The translations under genes were made by a program, and so were the position numbers. The notes below the pieces were generated by a model. The model had not been told where the DNA came from, ran no database searches, and saw only the letters and a list, made by a program, of their open reading frames with translations. From Kalmanozyma brasiliensis GHG001 (taxonomy: Eukaryota > Basidiomycota > Ustilaginomycetes > Ustilaginales), in assembly GCF_000497045.1 (NCBI RefSeq), contig NW_015961970.1:620802-684801 (forward strand): a DNA stretch of 64,000 nt. Direction: 5' to 3'. Positions 39,772-48,653 of this stretch are shown one piece after another; position 1 is the first letter of the stretch; each line of letters begins with the position of its first letter.

Positions 39772-42332
39772 ATGTTCAACTTCGTCGAGCAGCGTGTGGC
39801 TGCTACGCCGTTGGCCCACATCTACTCCTACGCTCCTGCCTCGCTTGTCAACTCGCTCGCTGTAGCCGCTGCCTTTGTCACTCTTGTTGGTCTCGCCGCT
39901 ACTGTCAGCCAGAAGGTCCGTGACATCCTCGTCTTCAGCTACACTTGCTTCCTCCAGCCCCTCGGCAAGACTTCAAACCAGGCCGAGCGCCTCGACAAGT
40001 TCTACCAAAACCAAGCTTCCGGTAAGTCACACACCACTCTGCCCTGACAAAGGCTGCTATTTGAACATACAGGAGCCGCCTGCTGACCTCGCTTCTTCAA
40101 CTCTCGGCAGTCTACGATGCGACCCGCTCCGGTCTTCTCAAGGGCCGAACCACCATGCTCAAGCTGTGTGCCGCCCAGCTTCGTGATATGCAGGCCACGA
40201 ATCCCGGAAAGCCCCTTATCTGGGTCGACATTGGCGGTGGAACCGGCTGGAACATCGAACAGATGAACGAGCACTTTCCCATCGACCAGCTCGCCCAGGT
40301 CTACCTCATCGACCTGTGTGAGCCTCTTCTCGAGGTCGCCCGCAAGCGTTTCGCCGCCAAAGGCTTCAAGAACGTTCAAGTGCTGTGCCAGGACGCTAGC
40401 CAGTTCAACATGCCTGGTCTCGCTGCCGGTCAGAAGGTCGATCTCTTCACCTGCAGCTACTCCATCTCGATGATTCCTCCCTTCTACGCCGTCCTGGACC
40501 GCATCAACGACTTCCTCGACCCCGTCACCGGTGTCTTTGGTGTCGTTGACTTCTACGTCTCTGGCAAGAGCGCTCCTACCAGCAAGAGCCCTATGATCGG
40601 TGGTGACACCCGTCGCCAGTGCGGCTGGCTCAGCCGATGGTTCTGGAGCATGTGGTTCTCCCTCGATCACATCGAGCTGCACCCTGCCCGCCGTGACTAC
40701 CTCGAGCACAAGTTTGGCACCATCAAGTGCTACAACGGTCGCAACAACTTCATCATCCCTCTGATTGTTCGCATTCCTTACTACATCTGGCTCGGTGTCT
40801 CGCGCGAGCGTGACACTACCAAGGCGATCCAGGCTTTCGAGGTCGAGTCGGGCAACCGCGTGGTCGTGCCGCCTTCCTTTCCCGAGCTTGCCTATCTCCA
40901 CGACGACGAGATCTCCTCCAAAGGTCGCACTGCCATCGCTACCGGCATCGACGCTTGTGAGGACGCCAGCAGCCGTTTCGAGCCCACCCGTCGGTTTCTC
41001 CGCCGCAGGGTCTCGGAAGCGACCAACGAGAGCGATGCCGACTCGGACCGCCCTCTGAAGCTCGACCTCGGCCCGCACATCCCTCTCAGCTCGTTCCACT
41101 ACCAGAAGCGACAGTGGCGTCTTCCCTTCGTCGACAACGAGTTCAGTGACATGTTCCGCACCTGGATCTACGGCTTCACGTGGGAGGACCCTTACGTTGA
41201 CATGCAGCACATCAACCTCGGTCGGGACGACTCGATCCTGTGCATCACCTCTGCCGGTGACAACGCGCTGCACTACGCTGTGGCTGGCAAGCCACGCCGC
41301 ATCCACGCGGTCGACATGAACCCCTGCCAGGGTCATCTGCTCGAACTCAAGCTCGCCTGCATCGCTTCCTTGACGTATGACGAGATGTGGGCCATGTTCG
41401 GTGAAGGGCGTATCGACAACTTCCGCGAGCTGCTCGATTCCAAGATCTCGCCCTACCTCTCCTCGCACGCCTACCAGTTCTGGCGCCTCAACACGCGCGC
41501 CTTTGAGACGGCGTTCTACTTCCGCGGCTACTCCGGCCACGCGCTGCGTCTGGCCAAGTACGCCTTCACCATCACCGGTGTCCGACGCTGGGTGGCCAAG
41601 ATGTGCACCGCCAACTCGGTCGAGGAACAGCAGGATGTGTGGAACAAGAAGCTCCGCTCGACGTTGATCAACAAACCCCTCATCCGCCTGTTCCTCTCCA
41701 ACCCCGCTTTCCTCTGGAACGCTCTGGGCGTGCCAATGAACCAGTACCAGATCTTCCTCAACGAAGGAGTATCCGCGGAACAGTTTGCCATCGACACCCT
41801 CGACTCGATCCCCAGTCGCAGTCTCATCAAGAACGACAACTACCACTACCAGCTCTGCCTCATGCACAAGTACACCAAGCAATCCTGCCCGCTCTATCTC
41901 AAGCCGGATGGATTTGCGGCCCTCAAGAAGCAGGCGCTGGAGGAAGGACTCGACTCGTTCCGCCTGCACACGGATTCAATCGTCAACGTGCTGCGTGGCT
42001 TCGAAGATGGCGCGCTGACGAGGGCCATTACGATGGACCACATGGACTGGTTCGATCCCGTCCCCGAAAGTCAACCCGCTCCGACGATCAAACAGGCCCG
42101 CAAGGACGAAGACAAGACCGTGTCCGACCTCGACCGCGAGATCTGCGAGCTCTCGCGGGTCGTCAGGAAGGGTGGCATGGTGTTTTACAGAAGCGCAGCG
42201 AAGAGACCCTGGTACAACCAGAGGTTCGAAAAGATGGGCTTCCGGGTCGAGCCTGTTCACATTAGGGAGACGGGCAAGCCGATTGACAACGTTAACATGT
42301 ATGCTAGCTTCTACAAGGCTACTCGTCTCTAG
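39772..42332 (+). CDS. BTA1: Betaine-lipid (DGTS) synthase, two exons
   Basis: Exons 39772-40021 and 40111-42332 across an 89-base intron (GTAAGT...GGCAG); 823 residues from the ATG at 39772. Exon 1 supplies a hydrophobic N-terminus and FLQPLGKTSNQAERLDKFYQ, which joins VYDATRSGLLKGRTTML. Then comes a methyltransferase domain with motif I VDIGGGTGWN (about residues 121-130), a BtaB-like activity that trimethylates the head group. The C-terminal half from about residue 433 is the BtaA (DUF3419) domain: TWIYGFTWEDPYVDMQHINL, CITSAGDNALHYA and VDMNPCQGHLLELKLACI; BtaA transfers the aminocarboxypropyl group of S-adenosylmethionine to diacylglycerol. Together they make diacylglyceryl-trimethylhomoserine, a phosphorus-free lipid that in several fungi replaces phosphatidylcholine under phosphate limitation. 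A long antisense open frame here is a codon-bias shadow. Confidence 0.95.
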
Positions 42333-42724
42333 AGGTGGAAGATATAGAGAATCGGCTCATGTTCACACAGCAGCAATGAATGGACTCGTATACCACTAGA
42401 TGCTTTCATTGCGATGATATAAACTTTCTCGACTCTGGATTGCTGACGACGCATCTCGTTACACATCTGTGTTAGCATCTGCAATTCGCGATCGAACTAG
42501 ACGATCCTTTGCCATCTCAACCCCTCTATGTAGGCATCCTTGAAGGTGCGGGCTTCGTCCATGTCGATTCCCGATTCATACCCCCGTTTGCGGACATTCT
42601 CCTCGATGACTTCCTTTCAAAGGCTTCGAGGTCGGCGGCTACTTCCTCATCGACGACTTTCTTCTCGGTGGCTTCGTCCGTGGCCAGTCAATGCGTGCGC
42701 ATCGAATCGATAGCTGAAACGAAT
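42333..42724. other. Intergenic, convergent 3' ends
   Basis: About 390 bases between the betaine-lipid synthase stop and the stop of the Ulp1-like gene. No feature recognised beyond probable 3' untranslated regions. Confidence 0.55.
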
Positions 42725-44314
42725 CTAATTTGCGTCAAGCTGCCTGGCGGTGATCTCGAAGAACATCTTAAAACGCAGCGCATCAGCAGCGTCTTGATCG
42801 ACTAGCCACTCTTGCTGGCTGAAGTCGGCGGAAGACAAGTATGCCGTGCAGAGCTGCCTGACTGCTTGCGCCGCAAATACCCCACCGTCGTATGCGTTCG
42901 TCTGCTGAGGGAAGCGATCGTCGACATGTTCCACCCACGACTGCGATCCAGCCAGATCCTGGCTCGGGCTCTGCAGCTGGCCTTGCCATGTACTGAAGTG
43001 CTTCAGCTCCCCTTCCAGCAGCTTCCGTCCCACGCTGAACGCTTTCTTCGAAGCCTCTGGGGTGCGCCGGGAATCGAAATAGTCCATTCGGCTGTGCTTG
43101 GTGTCGATGGCGAGGATAGACCAGTGTTTTTTGAAGAGCTGCATTGGCAGCAGGAGAAGCTCCGGTGCTGTCTGACCTGATGAGATCATTGAAGATTCCT
43201 GTGGCAGGCCCATCTTGGGAGCAACTTCGTCATAGTCGAGCATTGTGAGCGCGTCGACGAGGGCGGTATCGAGAATCTTGTAGCGATCCGAAGTGTGAGT
43301 CCGGGAGACGAGCCCGAAATAGGCGTCCATCACGGCGTAGGATACGATCCTTCCTGGACCCAAGGTGCTGATGTCCCGACCGTACAGATCCTGACCGCAT
43401 ACCTTTTGAGGCTCATTGAGATAAGCCACTGAGTCGATGACCGACTTGTGAAACGATGAGAGAACAAATGGTTTCTGCCCCTGAGTCTTGGCGTGGGCAG
43501 TCAACCTTTCCTGATGCTTGCTTGCCGCCTTCACGATGAGTTGCTTTTGCTCGTGCTTGTTGATGTCGCGTCTCGAAATTTCGCCGTAAGATGGCAGCCA
43601 GGGGACGGGACCGCTAGGACCAGCCTCGAGCCAGGTAGGACCTTCCGTCAGGCCCCGAAGTAGCTCCCACTGGAATTTGGGATCCTCATCTCGGTGTCTC
43701 TTAGGTTTCAGCCAACTCTCTCGAGCTCGACGAAAGTGCCAGCGAAGCATCACATTGATTGCCGTGTGGATGAGTTCGTCGTGTCGTCTTTCTTGTTCTT
43801 GGGCGTCTCGATCGTCTTTAGGGGAGTCGCGAAGGTGGCAGCTGATCCCGAGCTGAGGTGTAAAGTCCATCCATGTCTTCAGCAAACGATGTGACTTGAG
43901 GATGTTGTAACTCAGCACAAGATGCTGTGGCCGGATGTCGTTGAAAGAGGCTTTGATCGTCCGCCCACCGGAAGCCGCGAGCTCGAGGGCCATTGTAGCG
44001 ATGAAGGCCGTTGAGAAGGCCTCGTCGACCTGTTGATACTGGCACTGGTAGAAACCTAGGCGGCTGATTACGGTTGGGATGACGTGTGTCGGTGACTTGA
44101 TAGTCTCGTTTGTTGCGCCTGCAGTCGTTCTGGTCAACGCTTTGGCGAAGATCTTCGAAATGTCTGCATCGTCGGAATGGTATGGCCACGTGTCAGCAAT
44201 GAAGTTGACGTCAAGCGAGGATGCTGGATGGAAGACTTGGCCTATAGCTCCGTGTTTGGTCTGAAGCTTCTCACTGAGAGCGGCGATGCGCTCAGTGAGG
44301 TCCTTCTTCGGCAT
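42725..44314 (-). CDS. Ulp1-fold (C48) protease-like protein lacking the catalytic Cys
   Basis: 529 residues from the ATG at 44314 (the frame extends upstream only through a TTG). The C-terminal about 150 residues show the SUMO-protease/Ulp1 core: HWSILAIDTKHSRMDYFDS with His397 and Asp414, and PQQTNAYDGGVFAAQAVRQL with Gln471. Spacing matches yeast Ulp1 exactly (His to Asp 17, Gln to nucleophile 6), but the nucleophile position, residue 477, is Gly (GGT at 42886-42884) rather than Cys, one base from TGT. The protein should be unable to cleave; it could be a binding-only pseudoprotease, a decaying gene or a sequencing error. The N-terminal about 370 residues are not recognised. Ulp1-type domains occur in host SUMO proteases and also in fungal DNA transposons; no inverted repeats or transposase are seen here. 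It sits in an accessory-looking stretch next to a helicase relic. Confidence 0.75.
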   Translation of the reverse strand: MPKKDLTERIAALSEKLQTKHGAIGQVFHPASSLDVNFIADTWPYHSDDADISKIFAKALTRTTAGATNETIKSPTHVIPTVISRLGFYQCQYQQVDEAFSTAFIATMALELAASGGRTIKASFNDIRPQHLVLSYNILKSHRLLKTWMDFTPQLGISCHLRDSPKDDRDAQEQERRHDELIHTAINVMLRWHFRRARESWLKPKRHRDEDPKFQWELLRGLTEGPTWLEAGPSGPVPWLPSYGEISRRDINKHEQKQLIVKAASKHQERLTAHAKTQGQKPFVLSSFHKSVIDSVAYLNEPQKVCGQDLYGRDISTLGPGRIVSYAVMDAYFGLVSRTHTSDRYKILDTALVDALTMLDYDEVAPKMGLPQESSMISSGQTAPELLLLPMQLFKKHWSILAIDTKHSRMDYFDSRRTPEASKKAFSVGRKLLEGELKHFSTWQGQLQSPSQDLAGSQSWVEHVDDRFPQQTNAYDGGVFAAQAVRQLCTAYLSSADFSQQEWLVDQDAADALRFKMFFEITARQLDAN

Positions 44315-44681
44315 CGTGAGCTGGTTGCAGAGGCGCGGACCGTCCGTGTGCGGGCATGAAGGTGCGGACCAGAGCAATGTGTGGACAGTCGGGCTGAGAA
44401 GAGGTCAAGACTGCATGGGGGAGGGAAGGAGGACGCGAAGTGAGCGGAAGGAGATCATAATGCTTGCAGAGAAGGGAGTTGAGGGCGGAACATGCTTGGC
44501 GACCCGCACAATCGAAGAACTCAGCCTTCCCACTTTGCCTGGAAGCTTTGCGCAGTGCTCAGCTCAGTCACAGACAGCACGCCGTCGCCAAGAGTTCATC
44601 TGTCATTCACCTCATCACAACCTTATTTTCATGCAGGAGATCTAGTCGTGCTGTGCGATGTGATTGTTCGAGACAGTGCTG
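44315..44681. other. Intergenic between two minus-strand genes
   Basis: About 370 bases between the start of the Ulp1-like gene and the stop of the oxygenase gene. It should include the Ulp1-like gene promoter. Nothing else recognised. Confidence 0.55.
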
Positions 44682-45926
44682 CTAAGGCTCTACAAGGTGC
44701 CGATAGAAAGCGTTGACCACGCCCGGGTGGCTCCGCACTAAACCGCGCCAATTTACCCACCCAAACGGCTCGTCGGCCTTGGCAAAGAGATCGCCCTTTG
44801 GTACGTCACTCACAATCTCGCCCGCATTCCGCTTCGCTTCCGCCTTCTTCCATGCCTCGACCAGCTCTTTGCTGAAGCTGCCCGAGTCGAGCGGCTGCAG
44901 ATACGTGTTCATCGCCGGAGAGCTGAAGAAGGCGACCGAATACCGATCCTGCTTTCCGGACGGATTTGAGACCACCCTATGTGTGGCAGCTTGGACGATG
45001 CCGTTGGTGAGAAATTCGACTTGCTGGCCGAAGTTGACGACGATCGAGCCGTCAACGTGTGGGATACTGAGCCATTCGCCCGAGAAGTCCTGCCCCTCCA
45101 GCCCTCCGACCTCTGCTGAGGGGGCGAGGAGCGTCAGCCAACCGCTGTCCTTATGCGCCCCGACTCCTTGTGTGCTTGACGAGTCCAAGCGTGTGATGCC
45201 ATCTACGACATCGCCTGTGGGATAGCGGATTGTCTTCATCCTCGCATAAGGCAGCGGACCCAGCTTATCGAGCTCATGGTCATCCCTCTGCTTCATCCGC
45301 GTCTCGCCCGTCAGGAACTGCGATAGATCCCCTTCCTCGACCCCCAGAGACAGCTCGATTGCCCTCGTCAACTGGTTTGACACCTCCTCCGCCGTTGCGA
45401 ACCAGTCCAGCACCGTCTCCTTATGCCCCTGGCAAACCTCATCGCTCAAGAACTGGTTCGGCCCGTACAGGTTCAAGAACGGATGCCTCTCCCGCAAACC
45501 TTCGTCCTCCACCGCCTCGACTTCCGGCGCATAGTCCACCTGGTCCCGCAGATCCTGTTTCGACTGCGTCCGCTCGTCGCCGAACTTGCAGTACCCCCGA
45601 AAATGCCTGCTTTGATCCATGTCGATCGTCATGCGCTGCTCGAGAGGGAGGGCAAAGAAGCGGGAGACCAGAGAGAACATGGCGTCTCGCTTTTCGGACA
45701 ATGGCGTGTTGTGCAGGTAGAAGAAGCCGATTCCCACCATGGCCTGCCGCAGCGAGGCAACGAACTGTTGTGAGGACGACGAGGTTGGGTTAGCGGCGTC
45801 CCAGAGCGAGTAGTCGAGATGGTAGTCGGAGAACGACGAGAGCGACTGTTGGGTAGAGCCGCTCGACGCATTCTTGCCGGAAGATGCGGAAGTAGTTGGT
45901 GCCGTAGCCGTTGCGGTCGGCGCCAT
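44682..45926 (-). CDS. 2-oxoglutarate/Fe(II)-dependent dioxygenase (isopenicillin-N-synthase-like)
   Basis: 414 residues from the ATG at 45926. The N-terminal DIOX_N region includes LRQAMVGIGFFYLHNTPL and EQRMTIDMDQSRHFRGYCKF. The jelly-roll core carries the facial triad His258-x-Asp260 (GVGAHKDSGWLTLL) and His316 (VQAATHRVVS), followed by Arg328-x-Ser330 (DRYSVAFF), which binds 2-oxoglutarate. All metal and cosubstrate residues are therefore present and the enzyme is expected to be active. Members hydroxylate or desaturate small molecules, and fungal ones often work in secondary metabolism or nutrient scavenging; the substrate is not predictable and no biosynthetic cluster surrounds it. A Ser/Thr/Ala-rich lead of about 30 residues precedes the domain. 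Its start is only about 120 bases from the end of the helicase relic, so its promoter must lie in or beyond the relic. Confidence 0.9.
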   Translation of the reverse strand: MAPTATATAPTTSASSGKNASSGSTQQSLSSFSDYHLDYSLWDAANPTSSSSQQFVASLRQAMVGIGFFYLHNTPLSEKRDAMFSLVSRFFALPLEQRMTIDMDQSRHFRGYCKFGDERTQSKQDLRDQVDYAPEVEAVEDEGLRERHPFLNLYGPNQFLSDEVCQGHKETVLDWFATAEEVSNQLTRAIELSLGVEEGDLSQFLTGETRMKQRDDHELDKLGPLPYARMKTIRYPTGDVVDGITRLDSSSTQGVGAHKDSGWLTLLAPSAEVGGLEGQDFSGEWLSIPHVDGSIVVNFGQQVEFLTNGIVQAATHRVVSNPSGKQDRYSVAFFSSPAMNTYLQPLDSGSFSKELVEAWKKAEAKRNAGEIVSDVPKGDLFAKADEPFGWVNWRGLVRSHPGVVNAFYRHLVEP

Positions 45927-46047
45927 GTTGAGTGACGATAGAGAGGAGGCGATGGTGGTGAGAAGCGAAGCAGATGTCTACCCCGCACTTTGACCGACGT
46001 GCAACAGATAAGGCGGCGTGCGAATTTACGGATTTCGCGCGGCCCAG

Positions 46048-47076
46048 TCAAGTAGCGCACCAGCCAAATTCCAAAGACGTGCTCTCCTGCAGGGTTTGCG
46101 TCACACACCCTCTCCCGCAGACACACTCTGTAAACATCGACAGGATTCGAGGTGGTCTCAAGACGACCACATTGACAGCAATTGGAAGTGGAGCAACGCC
46201 AGATCCTCGACACAGCAAAGCAAATGCCATTGCCGTGATCGTCTTTCCTGAGCCTGGCTCGTCTGCTACAATACCCCCGGCGGACGGAGCGCTCTTCTGA
46301 GGATCTCGCGAAGCTCCCAAGGTCTTCCGAAGGAACCACAGCATCCAATGGAGCAGCTTCTCAGTCATGGCAAAGGGCTGCGCCATGGATCCCTTGCCAT
46401 CTCGATTCAATGCGTGTCGTCGGAAGTCCAGGGTGCACAGGTCAAAGGGCTCCTTCCGCATCGCCTGCTCACACAGCTGATGGTCCCGCCCCTTCACGGG
46501 AATCCTGGCGGACCTGTTCTTGTGGGATATAGGCCAAGAGTCTCAGGCATTCCTCGCTTGTGTTGTTCAGGTCTAGACCTTCAGAGAGCCTGTCGAGCTC
46601 ATTGTCTCCATAGTCCTGGAGCGAGTCGTGGGCTTGAGACTCTCCTGGCACATCTCGCAGCTGCAGCGAGAAGTCGTCGCTCTCAACAGGGAGTGTGAGT
46701 GGCGAGAGCAGCTTTGTAAGGGGGCGCGGCATGCGTATGTACAGTAGCATCATGGTACAAGTGAGCTGCCCGTGGGAGCAATCGCAAAGCGTGAGCCTGT
46801 CCGAGGAGTCACAGCAGCATGCGAGTGGATCGAAGTCGACGTCGTTCCAAGCTCACACAGTCGGCCGCGCGGGTGGCCCCGCCAAATGAGTTTGACCCGC
46901 CCTGCCAGTACGATCGCTTTTCCATTCTGACCGGCAAGCCAAAAGAAAGCCCCAACACCGCTTCCGCTCTGAGTTGTCTGCAAACATGCTACATGGTGGG
47001 CCATCCTGGATTTGAACAGTCCAAAAGGTACCCGGATTGCTTCTGATGGCTCGACAAAGGAGATGGGCTGTTTCAC
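46048..47076 (-). pseudogene. Truncated SNF2-like helicase relic
   Basis: On the minus strand three frames overlap in turn (about 47076-46750, 46753-46469, 46497-46048). The last carries a SNF2-type motif I region: LLHWMLWFLRKTLG followed by GGIVADEPGSGKTITAMAFA, comparable to the family's W-M and GG-I-L-A-D-E-x-G-x-G-K-T. The middle frame is hydrophilic and acidic, as in linkers before such a domain. Similarity ends soon after motif I, and the next gene starts about 120 bases on, so the rest of the ATPase (DEAH box, motifs III-VI) is missing. A 37- or 49-base intron (starting GTCCGC, ending CATCAG or GAGCAG) could join the last two frames, which would keep part of the frame open, but the truncation stands either way. 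The Rad5/Rad16-type subgroup is possible but not proven. Confidence 0.55.
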
Positions 47077-47592
47077 AGCCGATTGGTGAGAGCTGCGGGC
47101 TGCGGGCTGCGCAGAATCGCTAGAACGCTGTCATTGAGATTTACCGAGCGTTGAACCAAGCTTTGTCTCCAGCGCAGAGCTCGAAATGAAGTGCCCCACC
47201 TGCTCAGTGCAGCTTCGCGTTCTTCGCGCTGCGGCGAGAACTCTGTGGGTGGGCATATCCGCAGAAGCTGCGCAGATGAAGTTGCTCGGACCAAATTGCT
47301 CGGAACGTGTGACTATGAGAGGACGAGAAGCCTCTCAGTGCGGGAAAGATCTGGCTGAGGCAGCGAAAGACAATTTGCAGCGTGCGCTTGTTCGCTGCAG
47401 TGGGCCTGCTAAAGCTTTCTCAGTGACTGCGCAACTAGCTTCCGATCGGAGCGTTACGTATATAGTCAGGCTTGAGATTGCACTGCCTCCATCCGAGGTT
47501 CAGTGCGTCTCTTCGATTCACTTCTTGCCTGCTGCCGTCCGACTCGACTTTCTCAACACAACTTTCGCAAAACTCCAACGCCTGTCGTCACC
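47077..47592. other. Intergenic between helicase relic and kinase-like gene
   Basis: About 515 bases of non-coding sequence leading to the APH-like gene. It should include its promoter. No repeat, tRNA or further helicase similarity recognised. Confidence 0.5.
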
Positions 47593-48573
47593 ATGTTGAA
47601 GCCGATTCCGATCCCCACCACCAAGACAGACGAGACCGACAGGATAGTCTACCACGACACGACCATCGACGGCCGACGCTGCATCGTCAAGCGCAACAAG
47701 TCCCATAGCGAGTTTGCGATCGATCCGAACACGCACGAGGTTGTCGCGTTCGCCAACCTGCCTAACTGCATCCGCAACGAGAAGGCTGCTATGGACTTCG
47801 TGCGTGCCAACACTTGCATTCCGGTACCTGAGGTGCTGTTCTATCTCGACGAGGGCGATCGCGTCCTTCTCGGCGTTGAGGTAGTTGAGGGCATCAAGAT
47901 GGACGAGATTCAGGACGAGAGGGACAGAGCTAAGGTGATCGAGCAGCTGGACGGCTTTGTGGAGCAGCTGGCACAGCACCGCTCGCCCAAAATCAAGGGC
48001 TTCGCTGCCAAGGCCTGCTTCTCACTCGCCCTCACCGACAACCTGCCCCGTTGTTCGCTCAAATTCGTCGAAGATCACGACCAGGGCTATCCGCTCTGCC
48101 ATGGTGACCTCCACCAGTCCAACATCATCGTCGACCCCGAGACTAAGAAGGCCAAGGCGGTGCTGGACTGGGAGTACTGCGGATACTATCCAGATGAGTG
48201 CGAGCCTCGCAGATACAAGGCGGGTGTCAAGGACGTCGTCTGCCCAGACGGATCCATCGTCAAATACCGCAAGTGGGGCGAGAAGGCCTTTGAGGCGCTC
48301 AAGAAGTACACGGTTGACAGCGACGATGACGAGTGGTTGGCCCGCCGTGCTGACAGACACCTTTCGTGGGTGCCTGCTGAGTGGAGCCCTTCAGCGCTTG
48401 CTCTTCTATCCCCAAGATGTCTCGTTCACTGTGCGCGCAAATTGAAGAAGGCGCACCCTCCTCGCTCTCCTTCGCTCTCCTTTCTCCAACTCAAAGTCTT
48501 GAGTCTCAAACAGCCAGCGTGCGGGCGACTTCGGTTATGCAAAGTGAATGCGATTCGATCGACGAATGAGTAA
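47593..48573 (+). CDS. Aminoglycoside-phosphotransferase-like (APH family) kinase-like protein
   Basis: 326 residues from the ATG at 47593 (caccATG context); the upstream in-frame extension lacks an ATG. The kinase-like fold is compact: N-lobe Lys in RRCIVKRN, partner Glu in RNEKAAMDF, hinge-like LLGVEVVEGIKM, catalytic loop CHGDLHQSNI with Asp172 and Asn177, and metal-binding Asp192 in LDWEYCGYYP. APH-fold proteins phosphorylate small molecules or, in fungi, form large families of uncharacterised kinases; no resistance function should be inferred. The last about 70 residues (after RRADRHL) are unlike the family, basic and Ser/Leu-rich, and may be read-through past an unseen intron or a frameshift. 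Its stop lies 81 bases from that of the convergent mannosyltransferase. Confidence 0.78.
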   Translation: MLKPIPIPTTKTDETDRIVYHDTTIDGRRCIVKRNKSHSEFAIDPNTHEVVAFANLPNCIRNEKAAMDFVRANTCIPVPEVLFYLDEGDRVLLGVEVVEGIKMDEIQDERDRAKVIEQLDGFVEQLAQHRSPKIKGFAAKACFSLALTDNLPRCSLKFVEDHDQGYPLCHGDLHQSNIIVDPETKKAKAVLDWEYCGYYPDECEPRRYKAGVKDVVCPDGSIVKYRKWGEKAFEALKKYTVDSDDDEWLARRADRHLSWVPAEWSPSALALLSPRCLVHCARKLKKAHPPRSPSLSFLQLKVLSLKQPACGRLRLCKVNAIRSTNE

Positions 48574-48653
48574 GAGACGGATTGTTCATACAGATTGGAG
48601 CATTTTGCTTTTTGTGCGACCCTTCCAGGACCGCGTTGTGGCGTTCGGAAAAA

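Noticed and set aside
40002..41969. 655-codon antisense frame opposite the betaine-lipid synthase
   Set aside because: Overlaps a conserved two-domain enzyme; its Val/Glu/Asp/Arg-rich sequence is the expected mirror of GC-rich third positions and resembles no family.
42725..44314. Ulp1-like gene as an intact transposon-encoded protease
   Set aside because: No transposase, terminal inverted repeats or target duplications are visible nearby, so a mobile-element label is not supported.
44315..44377. Upstream 21-codon extension of the Ulp1-like protein
   Set aside because: Begins with TTG; nuclear genes start at ATG, so the start was set at 44314. The same reasoning was applied at the starts of the PP4R3, DAO-type, zinc-finger, kinase-like, betaine-lipid synthase and disordered-protein genes.
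46469..46753. Separate small gene of 94 codons before the helicase relic
   Set aside because: It begins with ATG but overlaps the helicase-like frame and is best explained as part of the same decayed or spliced SNF2-like sequence.
46999..47045. tRNA-like T-arm/B-box pattern on the minus strand
   Set aside because: TGTTCAAATCC resembles a B box, but the flanking stem does not pair and no A box or anticodon arm is found.
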